A stretch of 64,000 bases of DNA, from positions 1 to 64,000 of the forward strand of contig JAFZZI010000006.1 in assembly GCA_017615835.1 (NCBI GenBank), read 5' to 3'. The notes beneath the pieces are model-generated. The model was not told where the DNA came from, did no database searches, and saw only the letters and a list, made by a program, of their open reading frames with translations. The number at the start of each line of letters is the position of its first letter. The stretch's first letter is position 1. The DNA comes from Bacteroidaceae bacterium. Lineage in GTDB: Bacteria > Bacteroidota > Bacteroidia > Bacteroidales > Bacteroidaceae. Positions 1 through 8,641 of this stretch are shown here, piece after piece. The position numbers and the translations under genes were made by a program.

Positions 1-125
1 CTTTTCTCTACCTTTTCATCCCGCTAATCGCTGTCCAGAGATATATTGTTAGCCGGAGCGGAATGAAGTATTCAGAGTTTGTCGGGAATGCTCTGCACAC
101 TCTGTTCGGGAAAGAGGAGAAATAG
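1..125 (+). CDS. C-terminal fragment of an unrecognised membrane protein
   Basis: The frame is open from the window edge and runs 40 codons to a TAG at 123-125. The visible part starts with a hydrophobic stretch (FLYLFIPLIAVQRY) and continues as a short polar tail ending FGKEEK. This looks like a last membrane segment followed by a cytoplasmic tail. Too little is present to name a family. It converges on mnmE, with a 568-base spacer between them. Confidence 0.5.
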   Translation, partial: FLYLFIPLIAVQRYIVSRSGMKYSEFVGNALHTLFGKEEK

Positions 126-224
126 TATCGTAGTAGATACGGATCTTCGGTAAATTCCAATTTATCGATGTAGCATCGGGGCGCATCCGGCCGATTCTAC
201 CTAATCACCCCCGATGAGATGTCG

Positions 225-271
225 AATGGCAAATATGTACTTCCCAAGTAATGAGGTACATATTTGCCATT
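225..271. repeat. 16-bp perfect inverted repeat (stem-loop)
   Basis: The arm AATGGCAAATATGTAC at 225-240 is mirrored exactly by GTACATATTTGCCATT at 256-271, leaving a 15-nt loop. It lies 100 bases downstream of the partial first gene. There is no T-tract directly after it, so it is not a typical intrinsic terminator, though it could still shape the 3' end of that transcript. Confidence 0.7.
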
Positions 272-500
272 TGTGACAAGTGCCAAATCAGAGATAAAAA
301 AAGTAAATGGCGGTAGATATAATAGAGAAATAGGACAAACTAATGGTACTTGTATAGAATAATAAACAGGCAGATGGCACCTATACAACCTCTGATGCTG
401 TTAAGGTGGGGGAGTACCATTCTAAAACCATGCATTATCCGTGTTATCTTTCCAAAAACATTTCGTAAAACAACGGCTTTAGTAACATTTAGGGGTAATT

Positions 501-549
501 GTGCCAAATCTCTGTCACAGTCTGTCACATTGTGACAAGAATTGTGACA
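501..549. repeat. Clustered TGTCACA/TGTGACA heptamers
   Basis: TGTCACA occurs at 513-519 and 523-529, and its complement TGTGACA at 531-537 and 543-549, forming a nested palindromic cluster. A further TGTGACA lies at 272-278. The decamer GTGCCAAATC also recurs at 280-289 and 501-510, and TTGTGACAAG at 271-280 and 530-539. This is part of the 126-693 spacer, in which I see no gene. Function unknown: it may be a protein-binding site or repeat decay. Confidence 0.55.
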
Positions 550-626
550 AAACCGAGCTTTCCTATCTTTAATCGAGTCAAAAACCGTGATAAGAGACCT
601 CGCCAAAACCAATCTTGATGGAATTG

Positions 627-695
627 AGTTTCAGCAAGTTTCAGGAAGAAAAATGAGTTTGAGCTAGTTTCAGCAAGTTTGAAATAGTTTGAGCT
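627..695. repeat. Degenerate 10-bp tandem repeat abutting the mnmE stop
   Basis: Four contiguous decamers AGTTTGAGCT, AGTTTCAGCA, AGTTTGAAAT and AGTTTGAGCT occupy 656-695. Two more (AGTTTCAGCA, AGTTTCAGGA) lie at 627-646. The array runs into the stop codon of mnmE at 694-696. A period of about one helical turn places AGTTT on the same face of the DNA. Confidence 0.65.
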
Positions 696-2070
696 ATTTT
701 CCGATGCAGAAGCGGGAGAAGATTGTGGATAGGACCTGGTCGGTAGTGACCTCGCCGAGAATGTCTGACAGGTGGTGGATGCATTCGCGGGTATCTTGGC
801 TTAAAAGGTCGGCTGGAGTACCGTCAGATAATCCTGCCAAGGCGCGCTTTATGCAGTCGAGTGCACGGAGTATGGCTTGGTAGTGTCGCATGTTGGTGAC
901 TGTGACAGTGTCGGTATCATTTGGAGGGATGGGGGCTGCTTTCGTAAGCATTAACTTTAGTGTATCGATGTTAATTTCTTGTTTTGCAGATATATATATA
1001 TTAACTTTGTCACCCTCTGGAACAGTGCGGGTCAGGTCGGCTTTATTGTGTACCCGTATCAATGTCTTGGATTGAATAATTGGTTTGAGCATGTTATCCA
1101 ACTCGGTGTCGTTTTCGGTTTCGGGCTGGCTGCAATCGGTCACCAGCAGTATTATGTCCGCTTTTTCTGCAATCTGGAACGAGCGTTCGATTCCCATTCT
1201 TTCGACAGTATCGTCTGATTGGCGAATTCCGGCCGTGTCAATGAAACGGAACAATATGCCTCCTATTACAGACGTATCCTCGATACTGTCGCGTGTTGTG
1301 CCTTGAATGCTGCTTACAAGTGCCCTGTCATCGTTCAGGAGCAGGTTCAATAGGGTGCTCTTGCCAGTGTTGGTGCGGCCTATGATTGCCACCGGCACTC
1401 CCTTGCGTATGGCTTCACCGGATTTGAACGAGGCTGCCAGGCGGGATAGGGTGGCCTCGATGTCTTCTGCTATCAATCTCAGTTGTTCGCGGTCGGCAAA
1501 CTGTACATCCTCCTCGCTGAAGTCCAGTTCCAGTTCCAGAAGCGATGTGAGGTTGATTAGCTGGCTGCGCAGCTCGTCCAACTTGCGACTGAAACCACCT
1601 TTCATCTGGTTTATGGCAAGCCGATGGGATGCTGCGGAGGTGCTGGATATGAGGTCGGCAACAGCCTCTGCCTGGCTGAGATCCATCTTGCCTGCCATGA
1701 AGGCTCTCTGTGTAAACTCCCCCGGACCAGCTTGCCTGCATCCGTGCATAATTAACAGAGCAGCAGCTTGTTGTGATATAAATTGTGAACCGTGACATGA
1801 GAGCTCGACACTCTCTTCGCCAGTATATGAATGTGGGGCCCTGAATACTGTTGCCAGTGTCTCGTCAAGTATTTCTCCGTTGTCGTCAAGTAAATGTCCC
1901 AGGCATACTGAGTAGGGAGGCTGTTCAGCAAGCGCTCTGCCGGATATGGGTCTGAAAACGGTCTGTACAATTGATATGGCTTCCGGTCCAGATATACGTA
2001 TGACCGACAACGCTCCACCTGAAGGTGTGGCTATGGCGCATATGGTGTCATTTGCAGTTTGGTGTTGCAT
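694..2070 (-). CDS. mnmE: tRNA modification GTPase MnmE
   Basis: MnmE works with MnmG to install the carboxymethylaminomethyl group on U34 of tRNAs that read two-codon boxes. The protein shows the folate-binding N-terminal domain (start DTICAIATPSGG), a helical domain, and an inserted G domain with P-loop GRTNTGKST, DTAG switch II and NKAD. It ends with the diagnostic C-terminal CIGK, whose Cys is catalytic. I place the start at 2070 (MQHQTAND) because homologues begin just before DTICAIAT. An upstream ATG at 2097 would add nine residues and overlap the preceding gene by 20 bases. It lies 7 bases after the TPR/PD40 gene and is probably co-transcribed with it. Full length, about 458 residues. 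Confidence 0.96.
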   Translation of the reverse strand: MQHQTANDTICAIATPSGGALSVIRISGPEAISIVQTVFRPISGRALAEQPPYSVCLGHLLDDNGEILDETLATVFRAPHSYTGEESVELSCHGSQFISQQAAALLIMHGCRQAGPGEFTQRAFMAGKMDLSQAEAVADLISSTSAASHRLAINQMKGGFSRKLDELRSQLINLTSLLELELDFSEEDVQFADREQLRLIAEDIEATLSRLAASFKSGEAIRKGVPVAIIGRTNTGKSTLLNLLLNDDRALVSSIQGTTRDSIEDTSVIGGILFRFIDTAGIRQSDDTVERMGIERSFQIAEKADIILLVTDCSQPETENDTELDNMLKPIIQSKTLIRVHNKADLTRTVPEGDKVNIYISAKQEINIDTLKLMLTKAAPIPPNDTDTVTVTNMRHYQAILRALDCIKRALAGLSDGTPADLLSQDTRECIHHLSDILGEVTTDQVLSTIFSRFCIGK

Positions 2071-2077
2071 CTTCTGA

Positions 2078-3526
2078 TTAACGGGACAGATATTCAATCT
2101 CGGTGTTGCGTATCTCTTGCTCAGTCTGTTTGACGGTACGTTCCAGCTCTATGGTGCTGTTCTCGAGTTGAAGCAGCGCGCTGCGCATACCTCTGCGCAT
2201 GGTTTCGTTGCTTTCTGCCCAGATGTCCCTTTGTTCCGCAAGCTTTTTCTTGTCCCGCTCAAGCGTGTCTTTAAGTTTGAGCCATTCTGAGTATGCCTGG
2301 CGTGCCTTGGGCGAGCGGAAATTCTCAGCAGTACTGTATTCTGTCATGTCATCGATTATGAAAATCTGTTTTTGTCTTTCATGACTTGAATCATTGCTGT
2401 AAGTTACAGCCATAAGTCGCTGTCTTGCTGATCGTACTGCATCAGGATCAGTCTGGGTCTCTGAAATGGAAACTATTTTTGCGGCACGCCTTATGAGTGC
2501 AGTATCACCTTCCTCATAGTTATACTTGAGCCGTGTCCCGTTAGGAATGAAGACATATACGCAGACGCTGTCTGCCGGTTGGTTGCGGTCAGTGGCGAAC
2601 CATCCAAGGTTGTTCAGTTCGTCTATCGCGTATAGATAGTCATTGGCGCCCGAGTTGAACGGCATCCCTATGTTTTCAGGTATCAGAAACTGACCGGTGT
2701 TGGAATTGTATCGTGTTACGAATATGTCGTAGCCTCCAATCGATTCCGGGCCATTGCTTGCATAATACAGGGTTGCTCCATCGCTCATGACGAAGGGGTA
2801 GCGTACGTCCGAACCGTTGTTGATGGTGCTGACAGGAGTAATGTCTGTCCACTTGTCAAATGATTTGTATGCTTGGTACAGCCTGAAAATGTTGTCACCA
2901 TCCTGACGGCTGAAATACAGGTTGGAACCTTTTTCAGGTATGTAAACATCACCTGCGGCATTGTCGCTGAAGAGGCCGGAATATGACTCTATGCTTCCGG
3001 CGGAACGGTCTAACTTATACGTTTCCAGAATGTTATCCTTTGATACTATAAAACTGTCAATGAAACAGACCTTCTCTGTATTGCGGAACATTCTGAATAC
3101 TCTTTTCAGGCTGTCAGTCTTTGCCTGAAATATGCTTTCCAGTTCGGGATCATGAAGTTCTCTGTCTGCCTTGAGCCCGGCAATGTAACTTTCGTAAGAT
3201 TCTATGGCTTCTGTGTATTTCATGCAGTCGGAATAGTACATGCCAAGATATCTGTATGCCTTTACAATCTTTTTTTTCGCTGCTTTGGCAAGGTATGGCT
3301 GACACTGGTCCTTGGAGCCTGTTTCATACAGACATACACCGTACCAGTAATTTCTGGAGGCATTCTCAGGCTGTTGGCTGAGATATTTCTTCATGATTGG
3401 CAGTGCCTTATTGTAGTCACCGGCAGTAAATAGGTCGCGTCCCTGTTGGAGGGTTTGTGAATGGACTGCCGTAAATATGGACAGTAGCATTATAACCAGG
3501 CAGATAAATTTCAGTCTTAATCGCAT
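2078..3526 (-). CDS. Secreted TPR and PD40 (WD40-like) repeat protein
   Basis: 482 residues with a signal peptide (MRLRLKFICLVIMLLSIFTAVHS/Q). Residues about 25-130 form tetratricopeptide repeats (GRDLFTAGDYNKALPIMKKYL and following helices). A middle section has PD40-type beta-propeller motifs (NLYFSRQDGDNIFRLY; LYYASNGPESIGGYDIFVTRY). A C-terminal coiled coil of about 75 charged residues follows (KDTLERDKKKLAEQ). Proteins of this layout in Bacteroidetes are periplasmic or outer-membrane scaffolds, but no OmpA-type peptidoglycan-binding domain is present here. It precedes mnmE. The exact role is unknown. Confidence 0.8.
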   Translation of the reverse strand: MRLRLKFICLVIMLLSIFTAVHSQTLQQGRDLFTAGDYNKALPIMKKYLSQQPENASRNYWYGVCLYETGSKDQCQPYLAKAAKKKIVKAYRYLGMYYSDCMKYTEAIESYESYIAGLKADRELHDPELESIFQAKTDSLKRVFRMFRNTEKVCFIDSFIVSKDNILETYKLDRSAGSIESYSGLFSDNAAGDVYIPEKGSNLYFSRQDGDNIFRLYQAYKSFDKWTDITPVSTINNGSDVRYPFVMSDGATLYYASNGPESIGGYDIFVTRYNSNTGQFLIPENIGMPFNSGANDYLYAIDELNNLGWFATDRNQPADSVCVYVFIPNGTRLKYNYEEGDTALIRRAAKIVSISETQTDPDAVRSARQRLMAVTYSNDSSHERQKQIFIIDDMTEYSTAENFRSPKARQAYSEWLKLKDTLERDKKKLAEQRDIWAESNETMRRGMRSALLQLENSTIELERTVKQTEQEIRNTEIEYLSR

Positions 3527-3545
3527 TTATTATGCCTTTAGCTTT

Positions 3546-3581
3546 CTTGCAAAGATACTCGGCTTGCATTAATTTTGCAAG
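3546..3581. promoter_or_regulatory. Interlocked divergent promoters in an 8-bp inverted repeat
   Basis: On the + strand CTTG (3546-3549), 20 bases, then TAATTTTG (3570-3577) fits the Bacteroidetes -33/-7 pattern and drives the DUF486 gene. On the - strand CTTG (3581-3578), 20 bases, then TATCTTTG (3557-3550) drives the TPR/PD40-mnmE pair. Both use the inverted repeat CTTGCAAA (3546-3553) / TTTGCAAG (3574-3581), so the two promoters share the same 36 bp and should exclude each other. Confidence 0.6.
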
Positions 3582-3602
3582 AAATAATCTGAACAAACTT
3601 GT

Positions 3603-3974
3603 ATGAAATCGCTATTGACAGTAGTTCTGCTGATTTTTTCGAATGTGTTCATGACATTCGCGTGGTATGGCAACCTCAAGTTGCAGGAGATGAAGATTTC
3701 AACAGACTGGCCTCTGATTCTTGTGATTCTTGCCTCATGGGGAGTGGCTTTGATAGAGTATTTTTTCATGATTCCTGCCAATAGGATAGGATCTGATATA
3801 ACCGGAGGACCGTTCAGTCTCGTTCAACTGAAAGTCATGCAGGAGGCTATATCTTTGTTGGTGTTTACCTTGATTGTGACCTTCTGTTTCAAGAGCCAGA
3901 CGTTCCACTGGAATCATATTGTCTCATTTGTCCTGCTTGTAGCTGCGGTTTTCTTCGCATTTATCCGTAAATAG
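3603..3974 (+). CDS. DUF486 family small membrane protein (DMT-like)
   Basis: 123 residues with four predicted membrane helices: about 4-22, 37-58, 79-100 and 103-121. Features of the DUF486 family are the WYGNLK segment after helix 1 and the block around YFFMIPANRIGS. The family belongs to the drug/metabolite transporter clan and has no established substrate. It stands alone between a divergent promoter and a terminator hairpin at 4127-4173. The start is the only ATG giving an N-terminal helix. Confidence 0.85.
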   Translation: MKSLLTVVLLIFSNVFMTFAWYGNLKLQEMKISTDWPLILVILASWGVALIEYFFMIPANRIGSDITGGPFSLVQLKVMQEAISLLVFTLIVTFCFKSQTFHWNHIVSFVLLVAAVFFAFIRK

Positions 3975-4126
3975 CGGAGATAACGATGTAATATATTGAT
4001 ATCGTAGAATTTATGCGGAGGATTTTCTATTGCGAATAAGGGTTGGTGTGTATGGCGCTGGTATGTATTCGCGGATGCTCCGGCAATTGGAACCGTTTGG
4101 ATAGCAAGCGACGTGACATGATAATG

Positions 4127-4173
4127 AAAGGCGTCGGATCAGCCTCTGTCTGAGGTGTGGTCCGACGCCTTTT
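4127..4173. terminator. Bidirectional hairpin terminator
   Basis: AAAGGCGTCGGA (4127-4138) pairs with TCCGACGCCTTT (4161-4172), a 12-bp stem flanked by A/T runs on both sides. It sits between the convergent DUF486 gene and the NfnAB-like gene, and can serve both. Confidence 0.85.
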
Positions 4174-4194
4174 CAGACGCTGAATCTTGTAGGG

Positions 4195-6555
4195 TTATGC
4201 TTTTTCTCCTGAAAGTGACTCGTGCATTTGGGCAGCTGCGCGGCGTCCGTCACCCATGGCAAGAATGACAGTTGCTCCTCCACGGACTATGTCACCGCCG
4301 GCGTAGATTCCCTGAACCGATGACTGCATGTGTTCGTCAACTGAGATTGTGTTCTTGCGGCCCAGTTCCAGACCCTGGATTGATTTCGGGACAAGAGGGT
4401 TCGGTGAAACACCCACAGCAACTATTACGAGATCTGTATCGATTGTTTCAGTACATCCTTCGATTGGGACTGGACTGCGGCGGCCGCTTGCATCCGGTTC
4501 GCCAAGTTCCATTTTCTGCAGTACGACCTGTTTTACATTTCCCTGCTCGTCTCCGATGTATTCGATAGGGTTGTGGAGTGTCATGAATTCCACACCCTCT
4601 TCTTTTGCATGCCTTACCTCTTCGAGTCGTGCAGGCATCTCTTCTTCGGAACGGCGGTAAACTATTATGGCCCTTTCTGCACCGAGTCTCAATGCTGTAC
4701 GGACTGAATCCATTGCAGTGTTTCCACCACCTACCACTATGACGTTTTTACCGAAGCGGATAGGCGTGTCGGACTCTTCAGAGGCTGCATCCATCAGATT
4801 AACTCTGGTGAGGTATTCGTTTGAAGACATGATATTTATCAGATTTTCACCAGGGATATTCATGAAGTTTGGAAGTCCGGCACCGGAACCTACGAACACT
4901 CCTTTGTACCCCTCTTTATTCAAATCCTCTACTGTGACTGTCTTGCCTATGATGCAGTCTTTCTTGAATTCAACTCCCATCTTGCGAAGATTATCAATCT
5001 CTACATCCACTATGCTGTTGGGCAGACGGAATTCAGGTATTCCATATTTCAGTACGCCTCCGATTTCATGCAGTGCTTCGAATACGGTGACTTTGTAGCC
5101 GGCCTTTGCCATTTCACCTGCAAACGTAAGACCCGAGGGGCCAGAGCCTACCACAGCTACTTTCATGCCGTTTGCAGGAGCGGTTTCAGGCACCGATATG
5201 TTGCCGCTTTCACGTTCGTAGTCGGCGGCAAAGCGTTCCAGGTAACCTATTGCTACCGGTTTCTTTCCCATCTTGAGGTGGATGCACTTTGACTCGCACT
5301 GTTTCTCCTGAGGACATACACGTCCACAGACTGCAGGCAGTGAACTGGTCTTCTTCAAAACTTTAGCTGCTGCGAGATAATTGCCTCTTTCAATGTTCTT
5401 TATAAATGACGGAATTTCAATGTTTACCGGGCAACCTTCCATACATGACGGATTGGCGCAGTCAAGGCAGCGCTTTGCTTCAAGCAGTGCCTGCTCTTCT
5501 GTCAGGCCGCGGTTGACCTCTTCACGACGGACGTGACGGCGGTACTTCGGATCAAGCTCTGTCATCTTGCAGCGTTCGATGGCGGTACGGTCTTTCGGCT
5601 TCATTGTGGCCCTGAGCTCTGTGCGCCACTGAGAATTCCTGTCGCAGAGAACTTCCATGGGTTCGCAGCTTTTTTCGCTGACTGTGTTGACGGAAGCCTT
5701 TGAGTCGGAAACTGAAGTGGTTGGAGCTGCCTGAACAGACTGTTCCAGTTTAGCCATTTCCTCTTTCTCGATGTCACGGAATGCTCCCATACGTTTGAGC
5801 ATCTCATCGAAATCAACCTGGTGTCCGTCAAATTCGGGGCCGTCAACGCAGACGAACCTCGTCTTGCCGCCGACGGTGACACGGCAGGCTCCGCACATTC
5901 CGGTTCCATCGACCATAATGGTGTTGAGCGATACGTCGGTAGGGATTTCATATTTTTTTGTAAGCAGACAGACAAACTTCATCATGATGGCGGGACCTAT
6001 TGCGAAGCACTTGTCAACCTTTTCCCTGAGGATTACCTCTTCAATTCCATTTGTGACGAGTCCTTTCTTTCCATATGAGCCGTCATCTGTCATAATGATC
6101 ACTTCGTCTGAACTTTTACGTACGTCGTCCTCAAGTATAATCAGATCTTTGTTGCGGCCGGCAAGAACGGAGATGACTCGGTTTCCGGCAGCTTTAAGCG
6201 CTTGGATAATGGGGAGCATTGGGGCCACTCCCACACCTCCTCCGGCACATACTACGGTACCATATTTTTCGATGTGTGTGGGCTGTCCCAACGGGCCGGT
6301 CAGGTCAGTAAGTGAATCTCCCGGTTCAAGTTTACAGAGACGGTTAGTGGTCAGGCCGATGCGCTGAACTACCAGTGTAATGGTGCCTTTCTCCTTGTCA
6401 GCGTCAGCTATCGTCAAGGGTACACGCTCGCCTTTTTCTCCAATTCTGATTATTACAAAGTTGCCGGCCTTCCGAGTGCGTGCAATCAGCGGAGCCTCAA
6501 CTTCAAACTTGAAAACATTCTCTGAAAACTGAACTTTTGATACAATTCTATTCAT
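4195..6555 (-). CDS. Fused NfnAB-type ferredoxin:NADP oxidoreductase (annotated elsewhere as glutamate synthase small subunit fusion)
   Basis: 786 residues. Residues 1 to about 285 are a ferredoxin-reductase-like FAD/NAD module (GNFVIIRIG, GGGVGVAPM) ending in a [2Fe-2S] site (DGTGMCGACR, then FVC). A low-complexity linker follows. The C-terminal part resembles GltD/NfnB: [4Fe-4S] cysteines (RCLDCANPSCMEGCPV; CGRVCPQEKQCESKC) and two dinucleotide sites (VVGSGPSGLTFAG; VVGGGNTAMDS). In NfnAB-type enzymes the two halves are separate subunits that couple NADH, ferredoxin and NADP by flavin-based electron bifurcation. No glutamate synthase large subunit is nearby, so a glutamate synthase role is unlikely. 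Whether this fusion bifurcates is inference. Confidence 0.85.
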   Translation of the reverse strand: MNRIVSKVQFSENVFKFEVEAPLIARTRKAGNFVIIRIGEKGERVPLTIADADKEKGTITLVVQRIGLTTNRLCKLEPGDSLTDLTGPLGQPTHIEKYGTVVCAGGGVGVAPMLPIIQALKAAGNRVISVLAGRNKDLIILEDDVRKSSDEVIIMTDDGSYGKKGLVTNGIEEVILREKVDKCFAIGPAIMMKFVCLLTKKYEIPTDVSLNTIMVDGTGMCGACRVTVGGKTRFVCVDGPEFDGHQVDFDEMLKRMGAFRDIEKEEMAKLEQSVQAAPTTSVSDSKASVNTVSEKSCEPMEVLCDRNSQWRTELRATMKPKDRTAIERCKMTELDPKYRRHVRREEVNRGLTEEQALLEAKRCLDCANPSCMEGCPVNIEIPSFIKNIERGNYLAAAKVLKKTSSLPAVCGRVCPQEKQCESKCIHLKMGKKPVAIGYLERFAADYERESGNISVPETAPANGMKVAVVGSGPSGLTFAGEMAKAGYKVTVFEALHEIGGVLKYGIPEFRLPNSIVDVEIDNLRKMGVEFKKDCIIGKTVTVEDLNKEGYKGVFVGSGAGLPNFMNIPGENLINIMSSNEYLTRVNLMDAASEESDTPIRFGKNVIVVGGGNTAMDSVRTALRLGAERAIIVYRRSEEEMPARLEEVRHAKEEGVEFMTLHNPIEYIGDEQGNVKQVVLQKMELGEPDASGRRSPVPIEGCTETIDTDLVIVAVGVSPNPLVPKSIQGLELGRKNTISVDEHMQSSVQGIYAGGDIVRGGATVILAMGDGRRAAAQMHESLSGEKA

Positions 6556-6636
6556 TGTAGTGACACTTTGTCATATTAGTAGAGCCGCAAAGTTACTAAT
6601 AATAGGTGTGTGGAGAAACTTTTTTTAATTTAATTA

Positions 6637-6668
6637 TTTGGTAAACTAGCGGCGAATGGTTAGTTTTG
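6637..6668 (+). promoter_or_regulatory. Bacteroidetes-type promoter of the glycogen operon
   Basis: TTTG at 6637-6640, a 20-base spacer, and TAGTTTTG at 6661-6668 match the -33 TTTG / -7 TAnnTTTG consensus exactly. It lies 23 bases before the chosen ATG at 6692, which supports that start over the in-frame ATG at 6658. Confidence 0.75.
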
Positions 6669-6691
6669 TATATTATATTCCCGAACAGACT

Positions 6692-8629
6692 ATGAGTTAT
6701 CTGCATTTTGACAAGACTCTGATGACAAATCTCGAGGAGACACTTCCGAGGGAGATTTTGCGGACTAACAGGTCAGGTGCATATCATTGCACCACTATTG
6801 TTGACTGCAATACCCGGAAATATCATGGATTATTGGTTATTCCTGTTCCTGAACTGGATGACGATCCGCATGTCCTTATTTCCTCCCTTGACGAGACTGT
6901 GGTACAGCATGGTGCCGAGTTCAACCTGGGACTGCATCAGTATTGGGGGTACAATTTCAGCCCCAACGGAAACAAGTACATACGTGAGTTTGATTGCGAC
7001 AAGATACCTACGACCAAGTATCGTGTAGGCGGAGTGGTGTTGGAGAAAGAAAAGTTGTTTGCTCACAACGAAAACCGTATTCTTATAAGATATACGCTGC
7101 TTGATGCCCACTCAGAAACTACACTTCGCCTGAGGCCATATCTCGCTTTCCGCAGTGTAAGGCAGTTCACGCATGAGAATAGTCAGGCCAGCCGCGATTA
7201 TCAGGAAGTGGAGAACGGCATCAAAACACGCATGTATCCCGGATATCCTGAACTATTCATGCAGACCAGCAAGAGATGCCAGTTCGTTTTCTGTCCGGAT
7301 TGGTACCGCAAGTTCGAATACTCGAAGGAGTTGGAGCGCGGTTATGATTTCAACGAAGATCTGTATGTTCCCGGGTATTTCGAGGTAAAGATAGAGAAGG
7401 GCGAGAGCATTGTTTTCAGTGCCGGTGACAGCGAGGCTAACGTCAAGACTCTCAAGAGGACGTTCACGGTTGAGGCAAACAGGCGTACTCCGCGCGACAG
7501 TTTCTACCACTGTCTCAAGAATTCTGCCCATCAGTTTCATAACAAGCAGGGCCGCTATCATTACATTCTTGCAGGATATCCGTGGTTCAAGTGCAGGGCA
7601 AGGGACATGTTCATAGCGCTTCCCGGACTTACATTGGCTTTGGGTGAGAAGGATGAGTTCGAGTCGGCGATGGCGACAGCCCGCGAGGCAGTTAATGATT
7701 TTCTGAAGAACAGGGAAAGTAAGTGCAAGATTGAAGAGATTGACAAGCCTGATGTGCTTCTGTGGGCAGTATGGAGTATACAGCAGTATGCAAAATTCGT
7801 CTCGAAGAAGTCGGCATGGGATAAGTATGGGAAAATGATAACAGACATAGTTGAGTTCATCCGACTGAACCGTCACCGGAATTGTTTCCTTCATGAGAAT
7901 GCCCTTCTTCATGTTAACGGCAAAGAGGTTGCTGCCACATGGATGAATTCGACAGCTTCGGGAAGTCCTGTGGTTCCGCGCACCGGCTATGTGGTTGAGG
8001 TGAATGCCCTCTGGTACAATGCCCAGATGTTTGTGGCTGACATGAACCGTGAGTTCGGCAAGAAGGAGATAGCTGCACGCTATGAGTCCATGGCTGCAAA
8101 GACTGCTGTGTCGTTTAAGAACGTGTTTGTCAATGAGTATGGTTACCTGTTCGACTTTGTGGACGGTATGAATCCGGACTGGAGTGTCAGGCCCAATATG
8201 ATTTTTGCTGCAGCTTTCGATTATTCTCCATTGGACCTGCGTCAGAAAAAGAATGTTGTCGATATTGTTACCAAAGAGCTTCTGACTCCAAAGGGTGTAC
8301 GTTCACTGAGTCCTAAGAGTTTTGGCTATAATCCCAATTATGTCGGACCCCAGCGGGAACGCGATTATGCATATCATCAGGGAACAGCCTGGCCATGGCT
8401 GGCAGGATTCTACTTTGAGGCGTATCTCAAGGTGTTCCGCAGAAGCGGACTTGCTTTTGTGGAACGCCAAATGATCGGATATGAGGATGAAATGACATCG
8501 CATTGTGTCGGGTCGCTTCCGGAACTGTTTGACGGTAATCCGCCATTCCGTGGCCGTGGGGCTGTGTCGTTTGCAATGAATGTGGCGGAGATTCTTCGTA
8601 CATTCAAGATAATTAAACAATTTGAATAA
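6692..8629 (+). CDS. Glycogen debranching enzyme (amylo-alpha-1,6-glucosidase)
   Basis: 645 residues. An N-terminal GDE_N-type domain (about 1-230, with REILRTNRSGAYHCTT and NTRKYHGLLV) precedes a C-terminal (alpha/alpha)6 GH-like catalytic domain (GYPWFKCRARDMFIALPG, YHQGTAWPWLAGFY). It removes alpha-1,6 branches from cytoplasmic glycogen. An ATG 36 bases upstream lies before the promoter -7 element, so the start at 6692 (MSYLHFDKT) is preferred. It heads a three-gene run with a GT4 enzyme (12 bases downstream) and a GH57 enzyme, a conserved Bacteroidales glycogen cluster. Confidence 0.92.
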   Translation: MSYLHFDKTLMTNLEETLPREILRTNRSGAYHCTTIVDCNTRKYHGLLVIPVPELDDDPHVLISSLDETVVQHGAEFNLGLHQYWGYNFSPNGNKYIREFDCDKIPTTKYRVGGVVLEKEKLFAHNENRILIRYTLLDAHSETTLRLRPYLAFRSVRQFTHENSQASRDYQEVENGIKTRMYPGYPELFMQTSKRCQFVFCPDWYRKFEYSKELERGYDFNEDLYVPGYFEVKIEKGESIVFSAGDSEANVKTLKRTFTVEANRRTPRDSFYHCLKNSAHQFHNKQGRYHYILAGYPWFKCRARDMFIALPGLTLALGEKDEFESAMATAREAVNDFLKNRESKCKIEEIDKPDVLLWAVWSIQQYAKFVSKKSAWDKYGKMITDIVEFIRLNRHRNCFLHENALLHVNGKEVAATWMNSTASGSPVVPRTGYVVEVNALWYNAQMFVADMNREFGKKEIAARYESMAAKTAVSFKNVFVNEYGYLFDFVDGMNPDWSVRPNMIFAAAFDYSPLDLRQKKNVVDIVTKELLTPKGVRSLSPKSFGYNPNYVGPQRERDYAYHQGTAWPWLAGFYFEAYLKVFRRSGLAFVERQMIGYEDEMTSHCVGSLPELFDGNPPFRGRGAVSFAMNVAEILRTFKIIKQFE

Positions 8630-8641
8630 AGGTATGAGGCT

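Noticed and set aside
225-271. Intrinsic terminator
   Set aside because: The stem is AT-rich and not followed by a T-tract, so it was listed as an inverted repeat only.
340-612. 90-codon open frame on the - strand across the repeat-rich spacer
   Set aside because: Its codons come from the TGTGACA-type repeats (Cys/His/Asn-rich start), it has no recognisable domain or start context, and it lies between convergent genes.
4195-6555. Glutamate synthase small subunit
   Set aside because: No large subunit is present, and the N-terminal half is a ferredoxin-reductase-like module with [2Fe-2S], which fits NfnAB better.
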